From Flavobacterium panacagri (GTDB taxonomy: Bacteria; Bacteroidota; Bacteroidia; Flavobacteriales; Flavobacteriaceae), in the NCBI RefSeq assembly GCF_030378165.1, contig NZ_CP119766.1:1-64000 (forward strand): DNA of 64,000 nt, read 5' to 3'. Both the position numbers and the translations under genes were made by a program. The notes beneath the pieces were generated by a model that was given only the letters and a program-made list of their open reading frames with translations, had not been told where the DNA came from and searched no databases. Below, piece by piece: positions 17,224-30,798 of the stretch (positions are counted from its first letter, which is position 1; each line of letters opens with the position of its first letter).

Positions 17224-18342
17224 ATGATAATAGGTGTTCCAAAAGAAATAAAAAATAATGAGAACAGAGTTGCTTTAACTCCTGCAGGTGTATCAGAAAT
17301 GAAAAAACACGGACATACAGTTTACGTTCAAGCAACTGCTGGGTTAGGAAGTGGTTTTTCTGATGAAGAATACGCTCAAGCTGGTGCAGTAGTTTTACCA
17401 ACTATTGAAGAGGTTTACGCAATTGCAGAAATGATTATTAAAGTAAAAGAGCCTATTGCTTCTGAATACCCATTAATCAAAAAAGATCAATTATTATTTA
17501 CATACTTCCACTTTGCATCTTCTGAAGAATTAACTCATGCAATGTTAGAAAAAGGAGCTGTTTGTTTGGCTTATGAAACTGTAGAAAAAACAGACAGAAG
17601 TTTACCTCTTTTAGTTCCAATGTCTGAAGTTGCAGGTCGTATGGCCATTCAACAAGGAGCAAAATACCTTGAAAAACCATTAAAAGGAAGAGGAATTCTT
17701 TTAGGTGGTGTACCAGGTGTTCCGCCAGCAAAAGTACTAGTTTTAGGTGGAGGAATCGTTGGGACTCAAGCTGCAAAAATGGCTGCAGGTTTAGGAGCGC
17801 AAGTAACAATTATGGACTTAAGCTTACCTCGTTTGCGTCAATTAGACGATATCATGCCAGCTAACGTTAATACAGAAATGTCGAATCACTACAACATTAC
17901 AAGAGCAATTAAAGATGCTGATTTAGTTGTTGGAGCTGTTTTAATTCCAGGAGCAAAAGCACCACACTTAATTACTCGTGACATGCTTAAATTAATGCGT
18001 CCAGGAGCTGTTGTTGTAGACGTTGCAGTTGACCAAGGTGGATGTATCGAAACTTGTACTCCAACAACACACGAAAACCCAACTTTTATAATCGATGATA
18101 TCGTTCACTATTGTGTAGCTAATATGCCAGGAGCAGTTCCTTACACTTCTACATTAGCTTTAACTAATGCAACTTTACCTTATGCTGTACAATTAGCAAA
18201 CAAAGGATGGGAAAAAGCATGTGCTGAAAATGAAGAATTGAAAAAAGGATTAAACATAGCTAATGGTAAAATCTTATATAAAGGAGTTGCTGAAGCTTGG
18301 AATCTTCCTTTTAACGAAGAAATAGTATTAGCAAACGCATAG
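17224..18342 (+). CDS. ald: Alanine dehydrogenase
   Basis: NAD-dependent oxidative deamination of L-alanine to pyruvate and ammonia, or the reverse. 372 residues, normal length. Seen: the N-terminal IGVPKEIKNNENRVALTPAG signature, Lys in KVKEP (about 75), TYFHFA with the active-site His (about 96), the Rossmann loop LGGGIVGTQAAKMA (about 175-188) and the closing DIVHYCVANMPGAVPYTST segment. Divergent from an Lrp-type regulator with Lrp-like boxes between. Codon use is of the highly expressed type. A strong terminator follows. Confidence 0.96.
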   Translation: MIIGVPKEIKNNENRVALTPAGVSEMKKHGHTVYVQATAGLGSGFSDEEYAQAGAVVLPTIEEVYAIAEMIIKVKEPIASEYPLIKKDQLLFTYFHFASSEELTHAMLEKGAVCLAYETVEKTDRSLPLLVPMSEVAGRMAIQQGAKYLEKPLKGRGILLGGVPGVPPAKVLVLGGGIVGTQAAKMAAGLGAQVTIMDLSLPRLRQLDDIMPANVNTEMSNHYNITRAIKDADLVVGAVLIPGAKAPHLITRDMLKLMRPGAVVVDVAVDQGGCIETCTPTTHENPTFIIDDIVHYCVANMPGAVPYTSTLALTNATLPYAVQLANKGWEKACAENEELKKGLNIANGKILYKGVAEAWNLPFNEEIVLANA

Positions 18343-18375
18343 GCTAATACTAAATAAGTGCTACAAATCACTATT

Positions 18376-18412
18376 AAAAAGGTTTTTCTTAATTGAAAAA
18401 CCTTTTTTTTTT
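18376..18412 (+). terminator. Terminator after ald
   Basis: AAAAAGGTTTTTC pairs with GAAAAACCTTTTT, followed by a long T run. Confidence 0.88.
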
Positions 18413-18417
18413 GGTAT

Positions 18418-18447
18418 AAAAAAACCTGTTCTGAAAAAGAACAGGTT
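18418..18447 (-). terminator. Terminator after pafA
   Basis: AACCTGTTCT / AGAACAGGTT stem; on the minus strand it is followed by seven Ts. It lies 23 bases past the pafA stop. Confidence 0.85.
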
Positions 18448-18469
18448 AAATAAATTTATTTAAAGAATA

Positions 18470-20089
18470 CTATTTTTTCGAATCCAAAACTTCTTGCATC
18501 ACTTTTGCTTCAGTTCCATTAGGAAAAGTAACTTTTATTTTTTGTGCGATTGTTGGAGCAATCTCAGTGATTCCTTTTTTATCATAAGACTCTCCTTTTT
18601 TAATTCCCCAACCATAAAAAATTGCTGGAACATGAGTATCATAACTCCAAATTGTACCATGAGATGTACCTGTCGCAGTATATTCAATATCTCCTGGTTT
18701 ATCCACAATTACCAAATCACCATTTTGCGTAACATCATATCCTTTAGCAACAAAATTTAGAGCATAATCATTTCCTGCGTTAGCTAAAATCTCTTCCTCC
18801 GTGTAAACTCTTTTAACTTGTGGCTGAGAAATTAAAAATTCTTTGAATGCCTTTTTAACTTGAGCCAATTCCAACCCTTTATCTTTAATAATTTGTTTAT
18901 TGAAGAAAACATTGAAATTCGAGTAATTCTGAATTAAATCCACTCCAAAAGTCTTAACTGAAAAATCCTGTAAACTTTTCTTAACCTCTTTAGAAGGATA
19001 ATTATCTACATTATATTTACGATCTTTCAAGTAAATTACGTTTTCTGCTCCAGCATGATCAGCTGTTAGGAATAATAAATAATTTCCTTTGCCAACTGTT
19101 TTATCCAAATAAGCTAAAAAGTCAGCTATAGTTTCATCTAATCTCAAATAAGTATCCTGAAGTTCCATAGATCTTGGCCCAAGTAAATGACCAACATAAT
19201 CTGTAGAAGAAAAACTAACCGTTAAAAAATCAGTGATATTATCCTTCCCTAATTCTTCTTTTTCTATAGCTCTTTTAGCAAATTCCGCCAAAAGATCATT
19301 TCCATAAGGTGTTGCACGAATAATTCCTGCATCATTCTTCTCATACATAGATTTCAGATCGTATGGAAAAACTGGTGCTGCACTTCCATACAATTTACCT
19401 TCATACGGATTATTATCTGGCAGACTTTCATTATAAACTGAAGCAGGTTTAAACAAATCCCAACCTTTATTTATGTATTTAAGGTAGTTTTTTTCATTAT
19501 TGAATTCAGATACCCATTCAGGCAATTTTTCTCCATAAAAAGTACTAGAAATAAACGATCCCGTTTTGCTGTACCAGAAAGCCCAATTAGCAAAATGTCC
19601 TGCTGGTAAAATTGCACCACGGTCTTTTAAGCTCATTCCAATAACTTTTCCATTAAAGTTGGTCGCCATTCGAACTTCATCAGTAATTGTAGTGCTTTGA
19701 AGATTTTTAGGAGACATAGCGCCTTCCTCTGCAGTACCATCTCCAACAGTTTTTACACCGGCATCATCGGTACAATACATTTCTTTACCCAAAGTTCTGC
19801 TGAACCATTCATTGCCAACAATTCCGTGTGTAGCGGGAGTTGTACCAGTATATATAGAAGCATGCCCAGGTGCAGTATAAGTTGGCATATAATTGTAATG
19901 CATGTTTTGAAAAACAAAACCATTATTCATTAACTTCTTAAAACCATTTGGGGAAAAATCATCTGAAAATCGATATAAATATTCCATTTTCATTTGATCA
20001 ACTACTATACCTACAACTAATTTGGGACGTTGTTGAGCACTTAAATTTGTGATAACAAAAAGTGCCAACAGTAAAATACTTTTTCTCAT
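18470..20089 (-). CDS. pafA: Alkaline phosphatase PafA-type
   Basis: Exported, zinc-dependent phosphomonoesterase of the alkaline phosphatase superfamily. 539 residues with a signal peptide ending at about residue 19 (NLSAQ). Seen: metal Asp31 (GIVVDQMK), the nucleophile Thr in PTYTAPGHASIYTG (about 70-83) where PhoA has Ser, the LTADHAGAE metal site, and the GTSHGT metal His near the C-terminus. In Bacteroidota PafA releases phosphate from organic phosphates and, in studied species, is not repressed by phosphate. A TATTTTTG box lies on the minus strand at 20112-20119. Confidence 0.9.
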   Translation of the reverse strand: MRKSILLLALFVITNLSAQQRPKLVVGIVVDQMKMEYLYRFSDDFSPNGFKKLMNNGFVFQNMHYNYMPTYTAPGHASIYTGTTPATHGIVGNEWFSRTLGKEMYCTDDAGVKTVGDGTAEEGAMSPKNLQSTTITDEVRMATNFNGKVIGMSLKDRGAILPAGHFANWAFWYSKTGSFISSTFYGEKLPEWVSEFNNEKNYLKYINKGWDLFKPASVYNESLPDNNPYEGKLYGSAAPVFPYDLKSMYEKNDAGIIRATPYGNDLLAEFAKRAIEKEELGKDNITDFLTVSFSSTDYVGHLLGPRSMELQDTYLRLDETIADFLAYLDKTVGKGNYLLFLTADHAGAENVIYLKDRKYNVDNYPSKEVKKSLQDFSVKTFGVDLIQNYSNFNVFFNKQIIKDKGLELAQVKKAFKEFLISQPQVKRVYTEEEILANAGNDYALNFVAKGYDVTQNGDLVIVDKPGDIEYTATGTSHGTIWSYDTHVPAIFYGWGIKKGESYDKKGITEIAPTIAQKIKVTFPNGTEAKVMQEVLDSKK

Positions 20090-20252
20090 ATTTAAATAAA
20101 TAATTTAAACACAAAAATACTCATTCAAATTCTAAAATTCTAAAGTATCGATACCTAAGACCAACAATTGACCATAATTTAACAAAAATTGAATACTATA
20201 TTTTAGAATAGAATTAGAGCTGAAGTAAAAAAAGATGCAGCAGAACAATCAT

Positions 20253-20338
20253 GGCGTCTCCCTCCGTGCCGGGCTGTCTGCTGTATCTTTTGTTTTTTAA
20301 AGAAAAAAACAAAAGGATGCCGCTTCCATCCCTGACGC
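20253..20338 (+). repeat. Dispersed palindromic repeat, family B, copy 1
   Basis: Starts GGCGTCTCCC, has GTGCCGGGCT then a central hairpin CTTTTGTTTTTT / AAAAAACAAAAG (20287-20298 with its partner) and ends GGATGCCGCT...ATCCCTGACGC. Related elements lie at 47239 and 61611. It fills much of the 350-base gap between pafA and the rRNA operon. Confidence 0.75.
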
Positions 20339-20394
20339 ATCCAGTTTAAAAAGAACTTTCGGGGATTTCAGCATTAAAACAAAAAAGTGTTATA

Positions 20395-20430
20395 AACAAA
20401 AAAACCCCGTTTCGTAAGAAACAGGGTTTT
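20395..20430 (-). terminator. Terminator of the rRNA operon
   Basis: On the minus strand AAACCCTGTTTC pairs with GAAACGGGGTTT (one G-U) and is followed by a T run, just past the 5S gene. Confidence 0.88.
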
Positions 20431-20436
20431 CAAAAG

Positions 20437-20546
20437 AAAGGCGGCGACATACTCTCCCACAATGATGCAGTACCATCTGCGCAGGCGGGCTTAACTTCTC
20501 TGTTCGGGATGGGAAGAGGTGAGCCCCGCCGCAATAACCACCTTAA
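20437..20546 (-). rRNA. rrf: 5S ribosomal RNA
   Basis: About 110 bases. On the minus strand it contains the 5S hallmarks GGTGGTTATTGCGGCGGGGC at the 5' side, CCCATCCCGAACAGAGAAG in loop B/C and a closing GTCGCCGCC that pairs with the 5' end. Ends are placed by this pairing and are good to a few bases. Confidence 0.93.
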
Positions 20547-20673
20547 GGTTTTCAGTAATTAATATCTAATTACCTTCCGCGTGCGGACAATATTTTAACA
20601 TACTGAGATAAAGAAACATAAGTTTTTTAAGAAAGTTCCTTCTCTCCCGTCTGGGACGGGAGAGAAAAATTAT

Positions 20674-23558
<2,885 letters not shown>

Positions 23559-23644
23559 CAATCCTGTTAATTAAAACAGGACCGTTTTTTTTGTTTTTAT
23601 TATTGCTAATAAAAACGCTTTCTACTTTCTTATTATTTTCTTAT

Positions 23645-23661
23645 CTCAATATGTCAATGAA
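23645..23661 (-). promoter_or_regulatory. rRNA leader element upstream of 23S
   Basis: Reads GTTCATTGACATATTGA on the minus strand. A near-identical 17-mer (two differences) lies in the 16S leader at 25691-25707. A role in antitermination or processing is inferred from its two positions. Confidence 0.55.
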
Positions 23662-23689
23662 CTTTTATTTACTTCTCTGAGTAAATTCG

Positions 23690-23763
23690 TGGAGAATAAC
23701 GGAGTCGAACCGTTGGCCTCCTGCGTGCAAGGCAGGCGCTCTAGCCAGCTGAGCTAATCCCCC
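23690..23763 (-). tRNA. tRNA-Ala (TGC)
   Basis: 74 bases, full cloverleaf on the minus strand. Anticodon stem CCTGC/GCAGG with loop CTTGCAC gives anticodon TGC. Acceptor GGGGGAT / ATTCTCC, discriminator A, CCA not encoded. It lies in the 16S-23S spacer. Confidence 0.97.
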
Positions 23764-23864
23764 GTTTTTTCAGTATGCAGTTAACAGTTTTCAGTTAACA
23801 GTTCAAAACGGTTCACTAAAAGTGCAACTCAACCTCTAAAATTTCCTTTTCCTAAGCCAAATAG

Positions 23865-23938
23865 TAGTCCCGGGCAGACTCGAACTGCCGACCCCTACAT
23901 TATCAGTGTAGTACTCTAACCAGCTGAGCTACGAGACT
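23865..23938 (-). tRNA. tRNA-Ile (GAT)
   Basis: 74 bases, minus strand. Anticodon stem CTACA/TGTAG with loop CTGATAA gives GAT. Acceptor AGTCTCG / CGGGACT, discriminator A, CCA not encoded. The order 16S, Ile, Ala, 23S is the standard one. Confidence 0.97.
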
Positions 23939-24063
23939 CTGTTTTACTTAAGTTTTATCATTTTTTTAAATTAACAGCAAGAGTAATACAATCTTAAATC
24001 CAAAACCTTATTTAAGGCATCTTATTTCCCTGACGTGCATCAATGCTAACGGTCAGGGCTCTA

Positions 24064-25577
<1,514 letters not shown>

Positions 25578-25657
25578 TATATTTTTATATTATTTATGCG
25601 ATGCCTTATCTACCGGTTCTTTCCGAATCTTACGATTCTATTACTCTTATTCTTTTC

Positions 25658-25707
25658 TGTTCTGAAATCTCTTTCAGAACGGCTGTCAATTCAATATGTC
25701 TACGAAC
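25658..25707 (-). promoter_or_regulatory. 16S leader: hairpin plus conserved 17-mer
   Basis: Hairpin GTTCTGAAA / TTTCAGAAC at 25658-25681, and at 25691-25707 the minus-strand 17-mer GTTCGTAGACATATTGA, which matches the element before 23S at 15 of 17 positions. Likely part of rRNA antitermination or RNase III processing; inferred. Confidence 0.55.
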
Positions 25708-25748
25708 GTGTATTTCTTTCTATCTCCGCCTGTATCTCAAAGCGGGTG

Positions 25749-25779
25749 CAAAACTAAAAATTCTTTTTGTTTCCTGCAA
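25749..25779 (-). promoter_or_regulatory. rRNA operon promoter, proximal
   Basis: Minus strand: TTG, 20-base spacer, TAGTTTTG, then GCACCCGC. This is the closest of three near-identical promoters and lies about 170 bases before the 16S 5' end. Confidence 0.85.
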
Positions 25780-25872
25780 GGAAAATTTGAAAATTTTTGA
25801 AACTTTTTTTTCGTTTCATTTCTTCAGCATTCCCTTCCAATCTTTCAGTGAACTTCCCGTATTTGCGGGGTG

Positions 25873-25903
25873 CAAATGTAAAACGCTTTTCCCAATCCTG
25901 CAA
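25873..25903 (-). promoter_or_regulatory. rRNA operon promoter, middle
   Basis: Minus strand: TTG, 20-base spacer, TACATTTG, then GCACCCCGC. It is 124 bases upstream of the proximal promoter. Confidence 0.85.
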
Positions 25904-25995
25904 GACTTTTTTAATCTTTTTTTTCGAAAATCTCTTTTCTCTTTCTGATCAGTCTCCTGCCGGTATTGCTGTGAACGTCTTCGCTTCTGCGGGTG

Positions 25996-26025
25996 CAAAA
26001 GTAGAACCTTTTTCCGCTTCTGCAA
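25996..26025 (-). promoter_or_regulatory. rRNA operon promoter, distal
   Basis: Minus strand: TTG, 19-base spacer, TACTTTTG, then GCACCCGC. It is 123 bases upstream of the middle promoter. A/T tracts lie further upstream (26026-26130) and might act like UP elements. Confidence 0.82.
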
Positions 26026-26306
26026 GCTTTTTATCCGCCTTTTTTTGTTCTTTTTACAATCTTTTTCTTAACTCACTCATAACAGCTGATTTATATGGAA
26101 AATTTTTTTGACGCTTTGTCAGTTTTTTCTGCTTTCCTTTCGTTTTTATCCATTTTCAGCCTGTTTGTCTATATAGTTTTTGAGGAGTTTTCAGCCTTAA
26201 AGGCAGTTTCCTGAAGAGAAATCAAAGTTTGAAGTTTTCCTTTCTGACAATTGTAATCTCACAAAGACGCTGAGATGCCAAATTTTTCTTCTAAAAACAG
26301 GTGTCA
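26026..26306. other. Non-coding region upstream of the rRNA promoters
   Basis: About 280 bases between the distal rRNA promoter and the family A repeat. It has A/T tracts but no coding frame, RNA fold or repeat that I can support. Confidence 0.5.
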
Positions 26307-26385
26307 TAGCCCCGATAGAAGTGGAAATCCTTTTGTGCCGGGGTTCGGCACAAAAGATTGGAACGGATAGCGGGATTAAGCTCCT
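26307..26385 (-). repeat. Dispersed palindromic repeat, family A, copy 2
   Basis: In reverse complement it matches the element at 6153-6238: GGAGCT, TCCCGCTATCCGTT, CAATCTTTTGTG, CACAAAAGGATTTCCACT and CTATCGGGGCTA. The hairpin centre differs (CCG...CGG here against TCTCGTT...AACGAGA) yet still pairs. Confidence 0.8.
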
Positions 26386-26601
26386 TATTAAAATTCTAAA
26401 CTTAAAAGGACTTCAACTTAGCCCGGCCTGACATATTAGCTTTTTCTATTATGCATTATAGTATACTTCTCTACTTATATATATCTATAAAAAATAAACC
26501 CGGCTGGTTTTGAAAACCTGCCGGTTGTGGGAATGAAACCGCTTCTTATTTATAATATGTTTAGGTTCTTACATAATAAAGCAATCTTATACATATATAT
26601 A

Positions 26602-26632
26602 TTGTATGTATTTTTGTAATCATGTATATTTG
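26602..26632 (+). promoter_or_regulatory. Promoter of the thrS-infC-rpmI-rplT operon
   Basis: TTG at 26602-26604, 20-base spacer, TATATTTG at 26625-26632; ATG of thrS is 20 bases on. This is a full match to the Bacteroidota consensus. Confidence 0.85.
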
Positions 26633-26652
26633 CATTCACAAAATTATAAACA

Positions 26653-28599
26653 ATGATCAAGATTACTTTACCCGATGGGTCAATTAGAGAGTTCGCTCAA
26701 GGCGTAACTCCAATGGAGGTCGCTAAAAACATTAGCGAAGGTTTTGCAAGAAATGTTATTTCTGCATCTTTTAATGGTACAACTATTGAAACCGAAACTC
26801 CATTAACGACCGATGGTAATCTTATTTTATATACTTGGAATGATGCTGAAGGTAAAAAAGCTTTCTGGCATTCGACTTCACACGTAATGGCTCAAGCTCT
26901 TGAGGAACTATACCCTGGAATTAAATTAACTCTTGGACCTGCAATTGCAAATGGATTCTACTATGATGTTGATTTTGAAGATCAGAAAATTTCTGAAGCT
27001 GATTTTAAAAAGATCGAAGACCGTATTCTTGAAATCTCAAGAGGGAAATACGATTTTAAAATGCGTCCTGTAAGCAAAGCGGAAGCTTTGGAGATGTACA
27101 AAGACAATGTTTACAAAACCGAATTGATTTCAAACCTTGAAGATGGAACAATTACTTTTTGTGATCATGCAACTTTTACTGATTTATGTCGTGGTGGACA
27201 TATTCCGAATACTGGAATCATTAAAGCAGTAAAAATCATGAGTGTTGCTGGCGCTTACTGGAGAGGTGACGAGAAAAACAAACAGCTGACTCGTGTTTAC
27301 GGAACTTCTTTCCCTAAACAAAAAGACTTAACTGAATACCTTGAACTTCTTGAAGAAGCAAAACGCCGTGATCACCGTAAATTAGGAAAAGAGCTTGAAT
27401 TGTTCGCTTTTTCTCAAAAAGTTGGCCAAGGTTTACCATTGTGGCTACCTAAAGGAGCTGCACTTAGAGAGCGTCTAGAGCAATTTCTAAAAAAGGCTCA
27501 AAAGAAAGCAGGTTATGAGCAAGTTGTTAGTCCCCATATTGGTCAGAAAGAATTATACGTTACTTCTGGTCACTATGCAAAATATGGCGCCGATAGTTTT
27601 CAGCCAATTCATACTCCAGCTGAAGGTGAAGAGTTTTTATTAAAACCAATGAACTGTCCTCACCACTGTGAAATTTACAATGTAAGACCTTGGTCATATA
27701 AAGATCTACCGAAACGTTATGCTGAATTTGGCACTGTTTATAGATATGAGCAATCTGGAGAATTGCATGGATTAACTCGTGTTAGAGGATTTACGCAAGA
27801 TGATGCACATATTTTTTGTACTCCAGAACAATTAGACGAAGAATTCAAAAAAGTAATTGACCTTGTATTATATGTATTTGGTTCATTAGGTTTTGAGAAC
27901 TTCACTGCTCAAATCTCATTAAGAGATCAGGAAGACAGAGAAAAATATATCGGTACAGATGAAAACTGGGAGAAAGCCGAAAACGCTATTATCAACGCGG
28001 CAAGAGACAAAGGTCTTAATACTGTTGTAGAATATGGCGAAGCTGCATTTTATGGCCCTAAACTTGATTTCATGGTAAAAGATGCATTAGGAAGGCAATG
28101 GCAATTAGGAACAATTCAGGTAGATTACAACCTTCCTGAACGTTTTGATTTGACATATAAAGGTGCTGATAATGAATTACACCGACCAGTTATGATCCAC
28201 AGAGCTCCTTTTGGATCGATGGAAAGATTTATAGCTATTTTACTAGAGCACACAGCAGGAAATTTCCCACTTTGGCTAATGCCTGAACAAGCTATTATCT
28301 TGTCTTTGAGCGAGAAATACGAAAATTATGCTAAAAAAGTTTTAGATTTGCTAGAAAATCACGAAATTCGCGCCCTAATTGACAATCGAAACGAAACAAT
28401 CGGCAAGAAAATTAGAGATGCAGAAATGCAAAAAATCCCATTTATGCTGATTGTAGGCGAGGAAGAAGAGAAAAATGGCACAATTTCTATTCGTCGTCAC
28501 GGACAAGAAGGAAAAGGTAATATCACCGTTTCTATCGAAGAATTTGCTTCGATTGTAGACGAAGAAATAAAAAAGACATTAAAAGTATTTACAGTTTAA
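26653..28599 (+). CDS. thrS: Threonine--tRNA ligase
   Basis: Charges tRNA-Thr with threonine and edits mischarged serine. 648 residues with the full domain order: N-terminal TGS domain (1-60), editing domain with HSTSHVMAQ (about 76) and the CRGGH motif, class II catalytic core with the zinc ligand Cys in [10 protein letters not shown], and the C-terminal anticodon-binding domain (about 545-648). It heads the conserved thrS-infC-rpmI-rplT operon. I saw no T-box or leader fold in the short 5' leader. Confidence 0.98.
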   Translation: MIKITLPDGSIREFAQGVTPMEVAKNISEGFARNVISASFNGTTIETETPLTTDGNLILYTWNDAEGKKAFWHSTSHVMAQALEELYPGIKLTLGPAIANGFYYDVDFEDQKISEADFKKIEDRILEISRGKYDFKMRPVSKAEALEMYKDNVYKTELISNLEDGTITFCDHATFTDLCRGGHIPNTGIIKAVKIMSVAGAYWRGDEKNKQLTRVYGTSFPKQKDLTEYLELLEEAKRRDHRKLGKELELFAFSQKVGQGLPLWLPKGAALRERLEQFLKKAQKKAGYEQVVSPHIGQKELYVTSGHYAKYGADSFQPIHTPAEGEEFLLKPMNCPHHCEIYNVRPWSYKDLPKRYAEFGTVYRYEQSGELHGLTRVRGFTQDDAHIFCTPEQLDEEFKKVIDLVLYVFGSLGFENFTAQISLRDQEDREKYIGTDENWEKAENAIINAARDKGLNTVVEYGEAAFYGPKLDFMVKDALGRQWQLGTIQVDYNLPERFDLTYKGADNELHRPVMIHRAPFGSMERFIAILLEHTAGNFPLWLMPEQAIILSLSEKYENYAKKVLDLLENHEIRALIDNRNETIGKKIRDAEMQKIPFMLIVGEEEEKNGTISIRRHGQEGKGNITVSIEEFASIVDEEIKKTLKVFTV

Positions 28600-28615
28600 C
28601 TTAAATTAGAAAGTC

Positions 28616-29170
28616 ATAGCAATAAGAAGCAACAGAGGTTTTCAACCTCGAGTAGAAAAAAAAGATGCACACAGAATAAACAATCTTATTCGTGTTCCAG
28701 AGGTACGTCTTGTAGGTGAAAATATTGAGCCTGGCGTTTTTAAAATCGCAGATGCGTTACGTTTAGCTGACCAATTTGAATTGGATTTAGTTGAGATATC
28801 GCCAAACGCGGAACCGCCAGTTTGTAAGATCATGGATTACAAGAAATTTGTTTATGAACAAAAGAAAAGAGACAAAGCTTTAAAGGCAAAATCTTCTCAA
28901 GTTGTTGTTAAAGAAATTAGATTTGGGCCTCAGACTGATGAGCATGATTATGAATTTAAAAGAAAGAACGCTGAAAAATTCTTAAAAGAAGGATCAAAAT
29001 TAAAAGCTTTTGTTTTCTTTAAAGGACGTTCGATTATTTACAAAGATCAAGGTCAGATTCTGTTATTACGTCTTGCTCAAGATTTAGAAGAACATGGTAA
29101 AGTTGAAGCTATGCCAGTTTTGGAAGGAAAGAGAATGATTATGTTCATTGCTCCTAAAAAGAAAAAATAG
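28616..29170 (+). CDS. infC: Translation initiation factor IF-3 (non-canonical ATA start)
   Basis: IF-3 binds the 30S subunit, prevents subunit joining and proofreads the start codon. No ATG, GTG or TTG is available before residues that the family conserves: the frame opens after a TAG at 28607 and reads AAA GTC ATA GCA ATA AGA AGC AAC AGA GGT. I choose ATA at 28616, giving a protein starting (M)[18 protein letters not shown] and 184 residues long, as expected for IF-3; ATA at 28622 is the alternative. The first in-frame ATG (28781) would remove a third of the protein. E. coli infC uses AUU and IF-3 represses its own start; the same logic is inferred here. Confidence 0.92.
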   Translation: MAIRSNRGFQPRVEKKDAHRINNLIRVPEVRLVGENIEPGVFKIADALRLADQFELDLVEISPNAEPPVCKIMDYKKFVYEQKKRDKALKAKSSQVVVKEIRFGPQTDEHDYEFKRKNAEKFLKEGSKLKAFVFFKGRSIIYKDQGQILLLRLAQDLEEHGKVEAMPVLEGKRMIMFIAPKKKK

Positions 29171-29267
29171 TCTCAGTTTACAGTCTCAGTGTTCAGTTAG
29201 AACCTGAGACTTTAAACTTGAAACAAAAAATATAAGTAAGTAAGAATAAATTAAAACACTAGGAAAA

Positions 29268-29465
29268 ATGCCTAAAATGAAAACAAAATCTAGCGCTAAG
29301 AAACGTTTTAAAGTTACTGGCTCTGGAAAGATTAAAAGAAAGCATGCTTTTAAAAGTCACATCTTGACTAAAAAATCTAAAAAACGTAAATTAGCTTTGA
29401 CACACTCAGCGCTAGTTCACCAAACAGATATGAAAAGCATTAAACAACAATTAAGAATTATCTAA
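29268..29465 (+). CDS. rpmI: 50S ribosomal protein L35
   Basis: 65 residues, strongly basic, the standard L35 size. It begins [20 protein letters not shown], the family signature, and ends in [10 protein letters not shown]. It follows infC by 97 bases, a spacer that includes CAGTTTACAG-type repeat words. Part of the thrS-infC-rpmI-rplT operon. Confidence 0.97.
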   Translation: MPKMKTKSSAKKRFKVTGSGKIKRKHAFKSHILTKKSKKRKLALTHSALVHQTDMKSIKQQLRII

Positions 29466-29646
29466 TTATTGTAAAATGTAAAATGTATAATGTAAAGTTG
29501 TTTTTGGCAATATTACAATATACCACACTACAATATACAACATAAAGAATTCTTTAGGTTAAAAAAAAATTTATATAACCTTGGAGTATGGCTTTAAGTT
29601 CCTTTGATTCAATTCAGGACGCCTGCTACAAAAACACATTAAAATT
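29466..29646 (+). other. rpmI-rplT spacer with word repeats and possible leader
   Basis: 181 bases, unusually long inside this operon. 29470-29545 is made of repeated words (AAAATGTA, TACAATATAC). 29560-29640 is less biased (TTGGAGTATGGCTTTAAGTT, then GGACGCCTGCTAC). L20 represses its own operon through leader RNA in other phyla; a comparable structure here is possible but I could not fold it. Confidence 0.35.
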
Positions 29647-29991
29647 ATGCCAAGATCGGTAAATTCAGTTGCTAAAAGAGCAAGAAGAAAAAAAATAATG
29701 AAGCAAGCCAAAGGTTTCTTTGGAAGACGTAAAAACGTTTGGACAGTTGCTAAGAATGCAGTAGAGAAAGCGATGAGCTACGCTTACCGCGATAGAAAAC
29801 AAAACAAAAGAAATTTCCGTTCATTATGGATTCAACGTATCAACGCTGGAGCTAGATTAGAAGGAATGTCTTATTCTCAATTCATGGGGAAAGTTAAAGC
29901 TAACGGAATCGAATTGAACCGTAAAGTTCTTGCTGATTTAGCTATGAACCACCCAGAAGCTTTCAAAGCTATTCTTAATAAAGTAAAATAA
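29647..29991 (+). CDS. rplT: 50S ribosomal protein L20
   Basis: 114 residues, standard for L20, which binds 23S rRNA early in assembly. Begins [20 protein letters not shown] and contains the family segments [10 protein letters not shown] and [15 protein letters not shown]. Last gene of the operon; a terminator follows 40 bases on. Confidence 0.98.
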
Positions 29992-30030
29992 ACGTTTTAT
30001 AAACTCAATTTAAGATTACTTACTTATTAT

Positions 30031-30066
30031 AAAAAAGCCATTCGATATTTTTCGAATGGCTTTTTA
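30031..30066 (+). terminator. Terminator after rplT
   Basis: AAAAAGCCATTCGA / TCGAATGGCTTTTT stem with a short loop and T run. Confidence 0.92.
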
Positions 30067-30146
30067 CTTTTATAATATCTCTATCTAAACTTCTTTGTAG
30101 ATATAATTAAATAATAAAGTAAATTTACTTCAAAGCAAATCTTCAC

Positions 30147-30719
30147 ATGCAGAACGCAATTCTCAACCATATTCAAAAGTTTATTTCCTTAGAACCTTCA
30201 GAAATTGATATACTAGAATCATGTTTAAGCACTTCAAAAATTAAAAGAAAAGATCATGTTTTACAAGAAGGGCAAATATGCAATACGATGTATTTTATTG
30301 TAAAGGGCTGTATGAGACAATATATCATTAATACGAGAGGAACAGAACAAACGCTTCAATTTGGTGTCGAAAATTGGTGGATCACTGACTATTTAAGTTA
30401 CCACAACCATACTCCTTCTCATTTTTATATTCAGGCTGTTGAAACAACAGAAGTAATTGCAATTGAAAAATCTGTTTTGGAATCTATATTAGTTCAGATT
30501 CCAAGTCTTGAAAGATACTTTAGAATTGTTGCTCAAAAAGCATTTGGAGCTGCGCAAATGAGGATTAAGTTTTTGTTTACAATGTCTGCTGAAGAACGAT
30601 ATAATCATTTTAAGAATCAACAACCTGATTTTGTTCAGCGTGTTCCTCAATATATGCTTGCCTCCTATCTGGATTTTTCTGCCGAATTTATGAGTAAAAT
30701 CAGAGCTGGAAAAGTGTAA
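30147..30719 (+). CDS. Crp/Fnr family transcriptional regulator
   Basis: 190 residues: an N-terminal cyclic-nucleotide-binding fold (about 25-120, KRKDHVLQEGQICNTMYFIV and later TLQFGVENWWITDY) and a short C-terminal helix-turn-helix (about 150-190, RVPQYMLASYLDFSAEFMSKIR). The nucleotide pocket lacks the canonical Crp RSA motif, as usual for this Bacteroidota branch, so the ligand is not known. It lies 80 bases upstream of a carboxymuconolactone-decarboxylase-like gene on the same strand; such pairs are common and suggest that the regulator controls its neighbour. Confidence 0.88.
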   Translation: MQNAILNHIQKFISLEPSEIDILESCLSTSKIKRKDHVLQEGQICNTMYFIVKGCMRQYIINTRGTEQTLQFGVENWWITDYLSYHNHTPSHFYIQAVETTEVIAIEKSVLESILVQIPSLERYFRIVAQKAFGAAQMRIKFLFTMSAEERYNHFKNQQPDFVQRVPQYMLASYLDFSAEFMSKIRAGKV

Positions 30720-30798
30720 AACGTATTTCTTGAAGTAGTTCAAGTTTTTAAGAGTATTGATTACTGACCTTTGTAATGAACTTTTAAAACATATAAAA

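Noticed and set aside
20640..20664. Hairpin between 23S and 5S as a terminator
   Set aside because: The strong stem has no long T run on the minus strand and 5S follows; more likely a processing structure.
28781..29170. Shorter IF-3 starting at the first ATG
   Set aside because: It would lose about 55 conserved residues of the N-terminal domain; the ATA start upstream restores full length.
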